This document shows, one piece after another, positions 1-10,729 of a stretch of DNA of 64,000 nt (its first letter is position 1; the number at the start of each line of letters is the position of its first letter). Both the position numbers and the translations under genes were made by a program. Under the pieces are notes generated by a model. It was not told the origin of the DNA and did no database searches. It was given only the letters and a program-made list of their open reading frames with translations. The DNA comes from Lepidonotus clava (Eukaryota > Annelida > Polychaeta > Phyllodocida > Polynoidae): NCBI GenBank assembly GCA_936440205.1, contig OW387147.1, forward strand, positions 45,007,627 through 45,071,626. Direction: 5' to 3'.

Positions 1-65
1 AGAATACCACAAATAGTATATGAATTAGGTTTTGATCCTGGTACATATTATGATAAGAAGGACTG

Positions 66-180
66 TGGGGGGCGTCCGATGGTGGCTGTACGACCCATAG
101 GGGGGCGTCACGTCCAGAGGGCGAAGCCTAAAGGACGTACGATCCCCATTGGTCGTACAGCCACCCGAGGACGACCCCTC
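66..180. repeat. Long hairpin (foldback) element with a GGGCGAAGCC tip
   Basis: Two arms of about 50 bp are inverted copies of each other. The left arm contains GGTGGCTGTACGACC and the right arm GGTCGTACAGCCACC; outer GGGGGGCGTCC pairs with GGACGACCCC. The loop is a small hairpin, GGGCGAAGCC. No coding potential. A second element with the same tip but unrelated arms lies at 57087-57173. Probably a non-autonomous foldback or MITE-type insertion; family not recognised. Confidence 0.8.
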
Positions 181-183
181 AGG

Positions 184-963
184 TGCTTCTTTATTTTATC
201 ACCCAAGAAATCTTCAAATTGATAACAACAAAGAGTGTTCGCTGAGCGGTGCGTAGGGTATGGCAATACGCACCGCTCGGCGGCAGGGCAGGTGATAACA
301 TCATGTAAGTAGCACATAAAATAAAGGGTTTGCGTGGGGTTCTGACTCTTGGAGATTCAACAATGTTAGTAGTTAAAAAAAAGAGAAGGTTTTCATCGGG
401 CTCTGGACTTGCTAACAGACCAACGTAAGTAGTATATAAAGTATATGGTAATGATGTAAATGGTATTATAAAGAAAGCGTTTTGGGTCAGGCTCGGGGTT
501 TGCAATAAAGAATTATGTGCATAGTGTATAGCGTAAGGAATTTACATTAGGTTTTGACTTTCATATAATATTATCATGGTGTAAGAAGAAGATACATTTA
601 GGAGATTAGGTCAGGTCGAGGCTTTGGTACATAGAATGACATATCTAGTGTATTAAATAAAGGAGTTTACATCGGGTCACAAAGAAAGACGTATCTTAAT
701 ACTACCGCTCAGTGACGTTCACGTTTTAACTCGCCGTAACAGAACCATCCCGGAGATCCGTTCCCCATTATGGGCCTCTCTTTAGGCTTATATCCCGTTT
801 ATAGGCCGACCATTAGGCGGCTGTAGGCCGACCCCTGATCCCCCGCCTATGTGTTGGTGTTAATGGATTGATGGACCAATCAGCGATCACCTCCCGTCGG
901 CCGGGTGTTGACCATGACGGATGTCGGCCTGGGTCGGACGAGGGGGGGGGGGGGCACCCGTGG
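184..963. other. Intergenic, no feature recognised
   Basis: AT-rich to mixed sequence. Short open frames on both strands lack splice context or protein character. A run of 14 G lies near 940. I see no RNA gene, repeat end or promoter. Confidence 0.6.
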
Positions 964-1431
964 AAAGCCAGCTGTATTCCACCAGGCGATTCTGACTGCT
1001 GTTAATCTGGGGATATATAACTTTTTACCAATATATTCTGCTGTATGGGGGTGACGAGGTTCCACAAGTAGAACTTTTGCCTATTATTTTTTCAATTATT
1101 TGAACTTGAAAACGGGGGGTGGGGAACAGTAAAGGGGGTACTTTTAGATATTTTCATACTATTTTTTAGGTTTTGTCTATAAAGGTTTTGAAGGAAAAGT
1201 GGAAGATTTTGAAAAAATTCCTTTATGGAGGGGGGGGGGGGGGCGTCACCCCCCCCCCTGGTTACTGGCCTGATGTAATATGGCAAATGGCCGTGCATCC
1301 TACATATCATTTCAAAGAAAGTGTCAAGACCTTTCTAATGGTATGCAACATGCTTATGTTTAATCAATATTCCCACTGCTGATTTCTGAAACCAGGAGTC
1401 AAATTCACCAGTGTAATACACATAGGCTTTA
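964..1431 (+). mobile_element. MITE of the main family, interrupted by another element
   Basis: The left end has CTGTATTCCACCAGGCGATT (971-990). The right end has the family's internal words CTACATATCATTTCAAAG and CTTTCTAATGGTATGCAACA, then a decayed terminal repeat ending CATAGGCTTTA at 1431. Between the halves lies an unrelated element of about 240 bp (1030-1272). Other copies of this MITE measure about 200 bp, which fits the two halves here. Confidence 0.8.
1030..1272 (+). mobile_element. CAGGCCCGTA-end element, copy A, inserted into a MITE
   Basis: It contains GGTGACGAGGTTCCACAAGT, then a GGAAGATTTTGAAAAAATTC stretch, long G and C runs, and the right end TTACTGGCCTG. The same blocks in the same order occur at 18357-18805, where both termini are CAGGYCCGTA. 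The left terminus of this copy is not clear. Family name not assigned; marine invertebrate genomes carry many elements with such ends. Confidence 0.65.
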
Positions 1432-2084
1432 CCCTACCCCGTCTGTGGGAGGATGTGGCCGTTTGGTGCGGCTTTAATAGAGGGGTTTCAGGACAGCGCC
1501 ACCTCGTGGGGCCTGATGTAAAACAGTAGGGTGGTCTTTGTTTGACGGCCGAATACAGAATGTTCTTTGTGACCCTACTGAATCTCTGGTCAACTTTGAA
1601 TGAAAGTTACCGAGGTGCGTGGTCCAAGGAGAACAGACACAGGGGATAACACACTCGTTTTGATAATATGTGAGGGCAAATAATTAAACATGTACCTAGT
1701 TGTTTTTATTGGGATTTATTTCCTACATAATTATCAGTGTATATTGAATGAGGGCGGATAGAGTTATGCTATGGCATGTTTTTTGGTGCTCCACTTCAAC
1801 ATGAAAATAGTTACTGGTCCAGGAAAGTGATATCATAACTCATCTCTGAACTTCATACAGTATATATATTCTCACGCATAGTAAGTATTCCTTTCCCAAA
1901 GACAAGTAATCAATTGAATATCTTGTGGTGCATCACTAGCAACAAATGTATATGTATTGTGTGCATTCTTGTAGGCCTAAAGTTGGGCGGTACCATTGGA
2001 AAATGCTACACAGCCCGCCTAAGCCTCCTCCGTCCTTCGATTCCCCTCCTTACCCCCCCCCCCCCCCCCCCCCCAGCAGCCTGT
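1432..2084. other. Intergenic, no feature recognised
   Basis: Mixed-composition DNA without recognisable exon, RNA or repeat end. A run of about 27 C follows at 2047-2073. Confidence 0.55.
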
Positions 2085-2300
2085 CGGAGCCTTGTCCCTC
2101 CACAAACGGCTGGTGTCGTGCTGCCAACGCCTGATGAGGGATGACGGCTCGGGAACCAGCCACCACTTCCTCCCCATCCACACCGCGCATGCGCCGAGCT
2201 GTGGCCACCTGGTGGCGGCGGCTGACACCGCGGGGATAGATTGGCCGCTGATTGGCTGAGCCGTCCTTCCGGGGGTCGTGGTGAGGGCGCCGGACGGGGT
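2085..2300. promoter_or_regulatory. CpG-rich promoter-like segment with an NRF1 site
   Basis: It contains the palindrome GCGCATGCGC (2185-2194, NRF1 consensus), a reversed CCAAT box ATTGGCTGA (2251-2259), and CCACCTGGTGGCGG just right of the NRF1 site, which resembles a CTCF or double E-box site. CpG density is well above the flanks. No TATA box and no linked exon were found, so direction is unknown. A distal enhancer is an alternative. Confidence 0.5.
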
Positions 2301-2339
2301 AATAGGCGTAGGGGTGGGGTGTTGGGAGACGTATTTCAC

Positions 2340-2592
2340 TAAAGTCCCGTACCCGCTAGGCGACTTTGACCCAAGTCCGCCGACTCATCGGCGCTAAAAT
2401 CGGCCAACCCTTATAGAAGAGTCGGCTAATTTTAGGGCGATTCATATCAAACATGCATATTTCAATATACCATACTGACTGGTAATCTGAATTGGTGCTA
2501 GAATCGGCCGATTCTATGAGAATAATCGGTTGATTCTAGCACCAATTAGTCGGCTGACACAGTCGAAATCGCCTAGTGTGAACAGGGCTTTA
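2340..2592. mobile_element. MITE with 30-bp inverted ends and TA target duplication
   Basis: The ends TAAAGTCCC...CTAGGCGACTTTGAC and GTCGAAATCGCCTAG...GGGCTTTA are inverted repeats, flanked by TA. The interior contains further inverted blocks, such as ATTGGTGCTAGAATCGG and its partner TTCTAGCACCAAT, so the whole element folds back. The ends relate to the main MITE family but the interior does not. 253 bp, no coding capacity. Confidence 0.85.
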
Positions 2593-3044
2593 GTGACGGA
2601 AACTGCGGACTGGGGAGCCAGGCACTTGACACGTTACGCCATTTACAGTTCCCATGATTCACTTTTACCGAGGTCATGGTGGGGTTTGTATTTATTGGTA
2701 TGAGTTCGAACCCAGCTAGGGACAGATTGAGGTACGCAGGAACAAAAAAAAATTAGATAAAGAAATAAGAAATTATGTAACACTTGCAGAGTTTCTCTTT
2801 TTTTCCTTAGTTGAGACCTCGCCAGTAGTGATTTATAAGGACCCCAACCCCACCACATAATTTGCATTATACTTGTTGAATGTTCCCCATTTGACAATCG
2901 TGTGGTGTTACACAGCCTTATAACTAGCGAGCTCCTCACCCCATACCCCACCACTCACCCCTGAGCAGCTCACCGGCCGGCCTCAGAAGACAGATGGAGC
3001 AGCTCGCATCACTTTGATGGATCCTGTTGGCGGTTTGCGGGTGG
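2593..3044. other. Intergenic, no feature recognised
   Basis: No exon, RNA or repeat end was seen between the MITE and the minisatellite. Confidence 0.55.
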
Positions 3045-4643
3045 TAAAGACCACACCTATACCACAGACCCTCACTCACTCCCCGGAACTCACGGTAAAG
3101 GCTCACACCTATACCACAGGCCCCCACTCACAGTCCGGACCTCAGGGTAAAGGGTGCAGCCCACACCTATAGCACAGGCCCTCACTCACTCCCCTGACCT
3201 CACAGTAAAGGGTGCGGCCCACTTCTATACCACGGGCCCTCACTCACTCCCCGTACCTCACGGTAAAGGGTGCGGCCCACACCTATACCACAGGCCTTCA
3301 CTCACTCCCCAGACCTCACGGTAAAGGCCCACACTTTTACCATGGGCCCTCACTCACTCCCTGGACCTCACGGTAAAGGGCGCGACACGCACCTATACCA
3401 CAGACCCCCATTCACTCCCCAGACCTCACGGTAAAGGGCGCGGCCCACACCTATACCACAGGCCTTCACTCACTCCCCAGACCTCACGGTAAAGGGCGCA
3501 GCCCACACCTATACCACAGGCCTTCACTCACTCCCCAGACCTCACGGTAAAGGCCCACACTTTTACCACGGGCCCTCACTCACTCCCCGGACCTCACGGT
3601 AAAGGGCGCGACACGCACCTATACCACAGACCCCCATTCACTCCCCAGACCTCACGGTAAAGGGCGCGGCCCACACCTATACCACAGGCCTTCACTCACT
3701 CCCCAGACCTCACGGTAAAGGCCCACACTTTTACCACGGGCCCTCACTCACTCCCCGGACCTCACGGTAAAGGGCGCGGCCCATACCTATACCACAGGAT
3801 CTCACTCATTGCTCGGACCCCATGGTAAAGGCCCACACCTACACCACAGGCCCCCACTTACTCCTCAGACCTCACGGTAAAGGGCGCGGCCCACACCTAT
3901 TCCACAGGCCACTCCCTGGACCTCAGGGTAAAGGGCGCAGCCCACACCTATACCACAGACCCCCACTCACTCCCCAGACATCATGGTAAAGGGTGTGGAC
4001 CACACCTATACCACAGGCCCCCACTCACTCCCCGGACCTCACGGTAAAGGCCCACACCTACACCACTGGCCCTCACTCACTCCCCGGACCTCACGGTAAA
4101 GGCCCACACCTATACCACAGGCCCTCACTCACTCCCTGGACCTCACGGTAAAGGCCCACACCTACACCACTGGCCCTCACTCACTCCCCGGACCTCACGG
4201 TAAAGGGCGTGGCCCATACCTATACCACAGGACCTCACTCATTGCCTGGACCCCATGGTAAAGGCCCACACCTACACCACTGGCCCTCACTCACTCCTCA
4301 GACCTCATGGTAAAGGACATGGCCCACACCTATTCCACAGGCCCCCACTCACTCCCCGGACCTCACGGTAAAGGACATGGCCCACACCTATTCCACATGC
4401 CCCCACTCACTCCCCAGATCTCACAGTACAGGACGCGGCCCGAACCTATACCACAGGCCTTCACTCACTCCCTGGACCTAATGGTAATGGAGCAGCCACA
4501 ACTATACCACAGGCCCCCACTCACTTCCTGGATCTCATGGTAAAGGGCGCGGCCCACACATATATCACAGGCCCCCACTCACTCCCCGGACCTCGCGGTA
4601 AAGGGCGCAGCCCACACCTATACCACAGGCCCCCACTCACTCC
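3045..4643. repeat. Minisatellite of about 28 units (52- and 58-bp variants) with higher-order structure
   Basis: The core is CTCACTCACTCCCCGGACC followed by TCACGGTAAAGG. Long units carry an extra GCGCGG hexamer; short units lack it. From about 3290 to 3770 a block of units with variant markers (CACTTTTACC, GACACGCACC) is repeated in the same order, which is higher-order amplification. Both unit lengths leave remainder 1 on division by 3, so the frame shifts at every unit and GGTAAAGG brings a stop in turn: not coding. The plus strand is very C-rich and G-poor. Confidence 0.95.
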
Positions 4644-5119
4644 AGTGGCCCAACACGCCCGTGGACCTGGCCAATTCGCTACTTCTATAACCTTCCACGA
4701 CCCTGACCACACACTTCGACCACCCCTGCCAGATCGCTCATTGCGTGACCTAGCATCACTTCCATAACCTAAGCACTATGTGGAGGTGTTTGGTTTTCTC
4801 GTCTATCGAGGGTAACCTGTTTATTTGTTAACTAATTACTTTTTTTTGTAAAAAGATACACAAAAAAGGTTGTGAGTATGTCTCTAAAATATATAACTTT
4901 TTAGTTTAATACTTAAAAAATCTGTCCCAAAGTTTCACACAAATTTAAGGGGTTCTGACCCACATTTCATACAATATTTCTTATAGTTTACTCATATTTT
5001 GGGAAATTAAAGGGGGTTCCAGACACCAGGGAAGTCCCTGGCCACTGCTCCAACCTGTTGGGCCTGCCGTGTGTACAGACACTATCAGACTCTACTACCC
5101 CTCCCCTTGTAATGCCGAG
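4644..5119. other. Intergenic, no feature recognised
   Basis: A transition from the last minisatellite unit into AT-rich single-copy-looking DNA. No gene signal. Confidence 0.55.
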
Positions 5120-5441
5120 AATGAGTGAGTGAGTGAGTGAGTGAGTGTTGGGTGTTTTACGCCATACTGACAGCCAGAGTCGTTTTCATGGCAAAAACCA
5201 GTTGGGACGAATTCTGTCTTTGGTGATTGTATCTATGAGATGAAGGTGATAGGGCGGGCAAACAGCAGGGGATCAAAACCTGGAAATCATTTTTGCTGTA
5301 CCTCAACCCTTGGCGAACCAAGCACTGACTGGGAATTGAACCAAAGAACCACTTGGTCAATGCCAGGTACCCCCTATCATCGTCTTCTTTGATCAGCAGG
5401 GGCTACTTGGGGCCTATTCTTACCCGGACCCCCACAGGGTT
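5120..5441 (-). mobile_element. tRNA-derived SINE, full or nearly full copy
   Basis: On the minus strand a B-box-like GGTTCAATTCCC lies near the 5' side, after a conserved block CCCCAAGTAGCCCCTGCTGA. The 3' end is CTGTCAGTATGGCGTAAAAC, then an ACACCCAACA run and a (CACT)n tail (5126-5147 as GAGT repeats on the plus strand). This end and tail are typical of molluscan SINEs as I know them. A second, partial copy lies at 7960-8085. Confidence 0.8.
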
Positions 5442-6349
5442 GTAATACCGAGAATGATCCGAAGGAAAGGAGGCCGACTTCAGACACATCACCCTCATCT
5501 ACCAACGACACAGCGGCTCACCGGGAGCCAGCAACAGATGCCAGCAAAATAAAAACACTAATAATTGATAAAAAAAAAAAAAAAAGAGAGGAGGCAACAA
5601 AACGATAACAAATAATTGATAAAAAGGGAAGTGAGAACGGCCTGTGTGTCTGGCGGTGGGCCGGGTTCTAACTGCCCCGACGCGGGTGGTCAGATCAAGT
5701 TGCCGTTTTTGTCGTCATCGTATTTCGCTGGTTCTGAGGATTCAGGGGACTTGTGCCAAATGCGGGTAACCAGCACCTTACATCCGGGGAGTTGTCCGAC
5801 CACGTGGTGGTTGTGAATGGGGGAGTGCATTGGGTGGTGTTTTGTGCTTGGCATTCAAAGTTGGCAAACTGAGGTGGACGGGAAGTAAAAGGATTTAACT
5901 TACGGAATTATTTATGTTCAAAGTTGGTAGAGGAACGTTTAAAGTCTGCAAGTTCACGTATTTCTTACTCTAATTTTTGAAAACAGGCTAGGGTTAAAGT
6001 ACGACCGGATCTGCCTCTTTTCTAAATTCTTGACCGCAACAACCTCCATCTTCTTTTGCACGTACATAATGGAAAGCCCCCAATAAGATTGTTACATATA
6101 ATATAGACCCCTGTAAAAACACAACTACACACACACAAACGCAAAGAAAATAATACACGCAAAAAAAAAGATAAAAAGGCTTGTCTGTTTAGGACTAAAA
6201 CAAAGCCCGGGGAATACTGGGTACTGCCAGCGGTCCCATTACCTACATCAGACGGGAGAGAATCGTCCCCACCTAACCTCTGACACCTTCCGCAGTTAGA
6301 AGCCTGCCGAAGGTTAGTGTTCCCAGTGTAGACATGGACCTGGGAAGGT
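5442..6349. other. Intergenic, no feature recognised
   Basis: Mixed DNA with a short A run near 5571. No exon or RNA gene recognised. Confidence 0.5.
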
Positions 6350-6896
6350 CTACATAAAGACGTCTCAAAGGGAAGAGGGAGAGGGATGGGAGGGGGAGGG
6401 GGAGGTAGGGGGAGAGGGAGTGGAGAGGGTAGGAGGAAGGGAAGGAGAGGGGAGGAGGAGGAGGATGGGGAGGAGGAGTGGTGGAAGAGGGGGAGGAGGA
6501 GAAGGAGGAGAAGGAGGAAGAGGAGGAAGAGGGAGAAGGAGGAGGGAGGAGTGGGGTAAGAAGGGAGAGGGACAGAGAGAAGGGGGGAGGAGGAGGAGGA
6601 GGGAGAAGGAGGAGGGAGGAGTGGGAGAAAGAAGGGAGAGGGACAGAGAGAAGGGGGGAGGAGGAGGAGAAAAGGGGGGAAGGACAGAACGAGGGGGAGG
6701 TGAGGAGGTGGAGGTGGCGGGAGATAGGGAGGAGGGTAGGAGGAAGAGGGGAAGTAGGGGGGGAGGAAGAAGGGGGAGGGGAGGAGCGGAGTAGGAGAAA
6801 GAGGAAGAAGGAGGAGGTGGGGAAGGGGTTGGGGCAAGATAAGGAGGAGTGAAAGGGAGGGGAGGAGGGAGCGAGGGATCTTAAGTCTTTATGTAG
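6350..6896. repeat. 500-bp polypurine tract bracketed by a 12-bp inverted repeat
   Basis: From about 6366 to 6880 the plus strand is almost only G and A. The perfect inverted pair CTACATAAAGAC (6350-6361) and GTCTTTATGTAG (6885-6896) flanks it. Long open frames over the tract on both strands are low-complexity artefacts. Such tracts can form triplex (H-) DNA. The bracket may mark an inserted element or chance. Confidence 0.85.
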
Positions 6897-7959
6897 TGAT
6901 TTATGTTCCCGAAGCAGCACCATGGAGAGTCGCCTGGGTGTAAAACAACCATCACGGGGAGTGGTAGATCAAAGATTGTCTAGGTGTTACCAGGGTACTC
7001 TGAGTGTAAAGCCCTGTCAACAGGGATCTTTAAACGAGGATTTATCGCCAGTTTTTTTTTGTTTATTGTGTAGTTTGGCCCGAAGGAGAATATCCAGGGA
7101 ATCCTGACAGTCGTATACGTAAAGCATAAGAGGGAATGGGCAAAGATACTAGATGACAAAATATTTTGAAATACTGTTGGCTTAGTATGATTCAATCTGT
7201 TCTATATCTTATGGCCAATTCCAAATTTCCTTACATCCAGTTATATTAATTTCCTCAACACGTTTGTATATTATTTACATATTCAATAAAGTACACATAG
7301 TATATCCAATTTAAACTATGTAAACGCACAGCAGGTATACAGCATGCAGCTGAAAACACGATCTAGCGTACCTACATCATTCCCCTTTACTCTAGACACT
7401 CCTATTCAACTCAAAAGAACTTGAATTATTCTTATGTCTTCCTCCCAAATCTCCGTTGATCCCCTAGCTCTAAGCTGTTGACGACTGATTTCCATTCCTT
7501 ATCCACGCTGGGTACTGAGTGACAACTGAGTGACGACCGAATGATCACTGACTGACCACTGACACAGTAGTTCCCTTTTCTACATTCACCTTAATCTCAG
7601 TCCACTGACCCAAGGAGCAAAGAAATTTGTTGCTTCAGTGCATGACAAAGATGATCTCTCAGACGCTTACCATTGACAGAAACATAACTAATATTATTGC
7701 AGAAAAAAGAAGCCTTTCTATAGCAAGTATAGCTGCCCCTCAATTTGCTATTCACCATAGGTAAGTAGCCAATTCTACCTATTATACTTTTTGCAAGATT
7801 CCACTATGTAAAACCACATAAAGTGCCAAGATTAATGAGAATTTGTTAGCTTGAACGTTGTTATTTTTGTCGTCATACTACGAAAATGTTCATCCTGATC
7901 TAGGCTAGTCTGCAGGTAAGATACAGTAAGATATGCTGTATCTCATCCCTTAGTGTCCC
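6897..7959. other. Intergenic, no feature recognised
   Basis: AT-rich DNA. Nothing recognisable as exon, RNA gene or element end. Confidence 0.5.
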
Positions 7960-8085
7960 CAGACACCAACCAGGAATTGAACCAAAAGAACCACTCTGTC
8001 AGTGCTGGGTCCCCCTATCGTCACCTTATATTATCAGCAGGGGCTACTGGGGGCCTATTCTTACCTGGACCCCCATGGGGTGGCC
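7960..8085 (-). mobile_element. Partial SINE copy (same family as 5120-5441)
   Basis: It shares the segments GAATTGAACCAAAAGAACC, ATCAGCAGGGGCTACT and GGGCCTATTCTTACC with 5335-5441, in the same order and orientation. The (CACT)n end is absent. Confidence 0.75.
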
Positions 8086-8287
8086 TGGAGAATTCATCGG
8101 TTGGAAACTCAAGTCCTGGTCCCCCCTAAACCCCCCTGCCCTCCTCCGACTTTGTTCATCGTGTCCCGGACCAGTCTGATACATCTACACCCTAATACGT
8201 CCTGACTGACCGTGATGGAGGAGGGGGACAGTCCCGGTTTGATATAACTCGTCCACAATCATCGTCATTTTAAAAGCTAGACAAGAT

Positions 8288-8362
8288 AGCTCCGCCGTCG
8301 GGAATCGAACCCCGGTCGCCCTCATAGGCTTGGTGCTGACGTTCTGTCTTTGTACTATATAG
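8288..8362 (-). repeat. tRNA-like sequence with a perfect B box (SINE head or tRNA pseudogene)
   Basis: On the minus strand GGTTCGATTCC (8301-8311) is a canonical internal B box, preceded by an A-box-like segment near 8345-8358. The acceptor stem does not close, so it is not a working tRNA gene. It could be the head of a SINE. Confidence 0.5.
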
Positions 8363-8704
8363 AGTGGCAAGTTTGAGTAGGTGTACCAGCTTTTATTCGA
8401 TATCAGGATTCCAGCCCCTATACCTTCACCACTGTCCTGCCCTTTCAGCAGCCGGTAAATAGTAAATTTGTTATTGCCCTACAGGGAAAATGATGCCTCT
8501 GTGAGAATCTAAGGCCAAGTTTTGTGTTGTCAGTACCAATTTTCAACATTTATGTGTAATTGATATTGAATAAATCAAGTGCAGACTAATGTTGTACCTT
8601 CCAATTACTTTATAGATACACATGCTTCCTTGATGTAGTTGAAATACATTTGCCGTATTACTGTAAGATAGGTAATGGTCAACTTGGATCTAGCATGAGA
8701 GTCA

Positions 8705-9062
8705 GTTGGTCGCACCATGCACGGATCACTTAATTGTTTTCGAAGGCAAACCGGGACGTTTATTTTCATTTACTTTATTAGTTAGTACCTCTTTCTCATG
8801 ACCTACACACATCCTACCCCTACCGCTAACCCAACTCTATTAGAACTTATATGATTTATATACAGACTTTTGAATACGACTTATAAACAGTAATCCAATA
8901 TTTTATATTCATATGCATCAACAATTCATGAGGAAACAGTCTTTTTTGGCTTTTGGGCGCACAATTGATCACTTTTTTCAAAGGCAAACCGGGACGTTTG
9001 TTTTGGTCTACTTTTATCGGTCAGTGTCCCTATCTCATTCCCTACACACATCCTCCCCCAAG
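8705..9062. repeat. Direct duplication of a 100-bp segment 238 bp apart
   Basis: 8728-8825 and 8966-9060 share GGCAAACCGGGACGTTT and CCTACACACATCCT plus diverged sequence between. A polyC/CCCCT run (9053-9117) follows the second copy. Confidence 0.75.
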
Positions 9063-9235
9063 TCCCCCTCCCCCCAGTCCCCCCCCCAGCCCCCCTCCCC
9101 TCCCCCCCCCCCCCCTGACCGCCGAATCTGATTCATTGATGAGCTGATTCCCGGCAAGCGTCCCTCCCTGGAGGAGCGGAGAGTTCTACATCCGCCCCGA
9201 CCTGGCAGGTCCTGACATCCGGTGATGGAGGAGGG

Positions 9236-9786
9236 ACCAGTCACAGCGGACACTGACCATCCATCTTGACCATAGAGGGTATACTACACTGGCCGATTTT
9301 ACCCCCGATTACAAAAATCGCGAGAAGGGATGAGCGCCAAACATAGGCATGTTAGATATCATTAGAAAGGATTTTCAATTACCTTTCCAATGGTATGTAA
9401 CGTTCAGGGGTTTGTTATATTTCTAATGAAAACTTCATAACCTCATCTGGTGTTGAAATAGGGGCAAGTCATAGTGGACACTGGTCATCCATCTTGACCA
9501 CCACATCTTGACCATGGTAAAGGGCATATTCCAATAGCCGAGTTTAAAATCGCAAGAAGGAATAAGTGCTGTTCATGGATATATTATTGTAAAGTATTTT
9601 GAATAGTCTTATTGCAGCAAGTACACGTCCAAATAATTACACAATAATTATATTGACATATAAATGCAGGAATATGAATTTTCTTTCTAACGGTATGTAA
9701 CATGCAGGGGTTCTCGTAATATTTCTAACAAAAGTTAAAAAAATAGTTAATTCATAGTAGCCAAATCGCCTAGTGTAATACCGGTT
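9236..9786 (+). mobile_element. Tandem duplication of a MITE with its flank
   Basis: Unit 1 (9236-9466) and unit 2 (9467-9786) each begin with a copy of CATCCATCTTGACCA and then a MITE left end (CTACACTGGCCGATTTTACC; ATTCCAATAGCCGAG). Each has the family's GGTATGTAACNTNCAGGGG interior. Only unit 2 keeps the right terminal repeat (CGCCTAGTGTAATACCGG). Host flank and element were therefore duplicated together. Confidence 0.75.
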
Positions 9787-10030
9787 TGAGCAGGGGTCAG
9801 CCCGCGGCCGCCCCGCCGGTGGTGTGGTCGGGGGTCAGCCGACCGTGAAATTGGGAGCAGCTCTCGGAGACCAGCCCTGAATTGGACGGACGGAAAGAGC
9901 AGCTCGGAACCACTCGGGGCGACCCGGTGCGACTCGGAACCACTCGGGGCGACTCGGGGAGCAGGTCGGGGAGCAGGTCGGGATGCACGGGGTGGGGGTA
10001 TGTAGCCAGGGCACGCCAAATGCATGTTGG
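9787..10030. repeat. GC-rich stretch with short direct repeats
   Basis: CGGAACCACTCGGGGCGAC occurs twice and GGGAGCAGGTCG twice. CpG is high. Open frames here are compositional. Unknown role; a gene-start fragment cannot be excluded. Confidence 0.5.
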
Positions 10031-10308
10031 TAAATCATAAATAGTACTTTATAAATGTTTACTCACATAATGTGTTCTATTACGAGATTCCATTGGCAGA
10101 TAATCTCCATTCAATATCTTCCCTGTATCTAATCAAGATTTACTCATATTACTGATCATAATTTGCTCTTACACATTGTACTTTCAGTATATATGAAGTT
10201 TGAAAACCCGAAACATGTTGATTACTAAACACTTTTAAATCGTTAAATAAACAAAACCAATGTCCACAAAACTTGGAGTTTGAGTTTGATACAGTTCACG
10301 ATATATTA

Positions 10309-10311
<3 letters not shown>

Positions 10312-10402
<91 letters not shown>
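10312..10402. repeat. (CA)n-(TA)n microsatellite
   Basis: About 37 CA dinucleotides run directly into TA repeats. Confidence 0.98.
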
Positions 10403-10616
10403 GTATATTCAAAACCGAAACGTAATCAATGCAGTGGAAGAAGGTTGGTAACAATCGGTGCATTTTATTTGACAAAATAGTTTTTATAATTTAAAAGAAA
10501 CTATATTGATGTCAATGTATATTACGCGTATCAAATATCATCCAACATTTTGAATAATTCAACATTAACTCCGAAAAATATGACATATGTCAGTTGACAC
10601 TTGGCGTACCATAACT

Positions 10617-10729
10617 TTTGACGTCGTCAAATGTGATGAGTCATGACAGGTGGGAGTGACGTCACATCACGCGCCCTGACGTCGGGATACCCCTAAACCA
10701 GTCATCCGTGACCTCCCAGGTCACGTGAC
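10617..10729. promoter_or_regulatory. Cluster of CRE, AP-1 and E-box palindromes
   Basis: Within 113 bp: TTTGACGTCGTCAAA (10617-10631, perfect palindrome around one base), TGAGTCA (10637-10643, AP-1), TGACGTCA (10657-10664, full CRE) and GTCACGTGAC (10720-10729, E-box palindrome). These are consensus sites for bZIP and bHLH-ZIP factors. No TATA box or exon is attached, so this is a candidate enhancer or promoter. Confidence 0.5.

Noticed and set aside
4307-4767. Open frames in the minisatellite with a repeating Pro/His/Gly peptide
   Set aside because: Unit lengths of 52 and 58 shift the frame each unit and stops recur through GGTAAAGG; the frame is a by-product of the array.
6022-6923. Long open frames (up to 271 residues) on both strands of the purine tract
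   Set aside because: Pro/Ser/Leu or Gly/Arg/Glu low complexity caused by composition; both strands are open at once.
10280-10480. Frame encoding a His-Thr repeat
   Set aside because: It is the (CA)n microsatellite.
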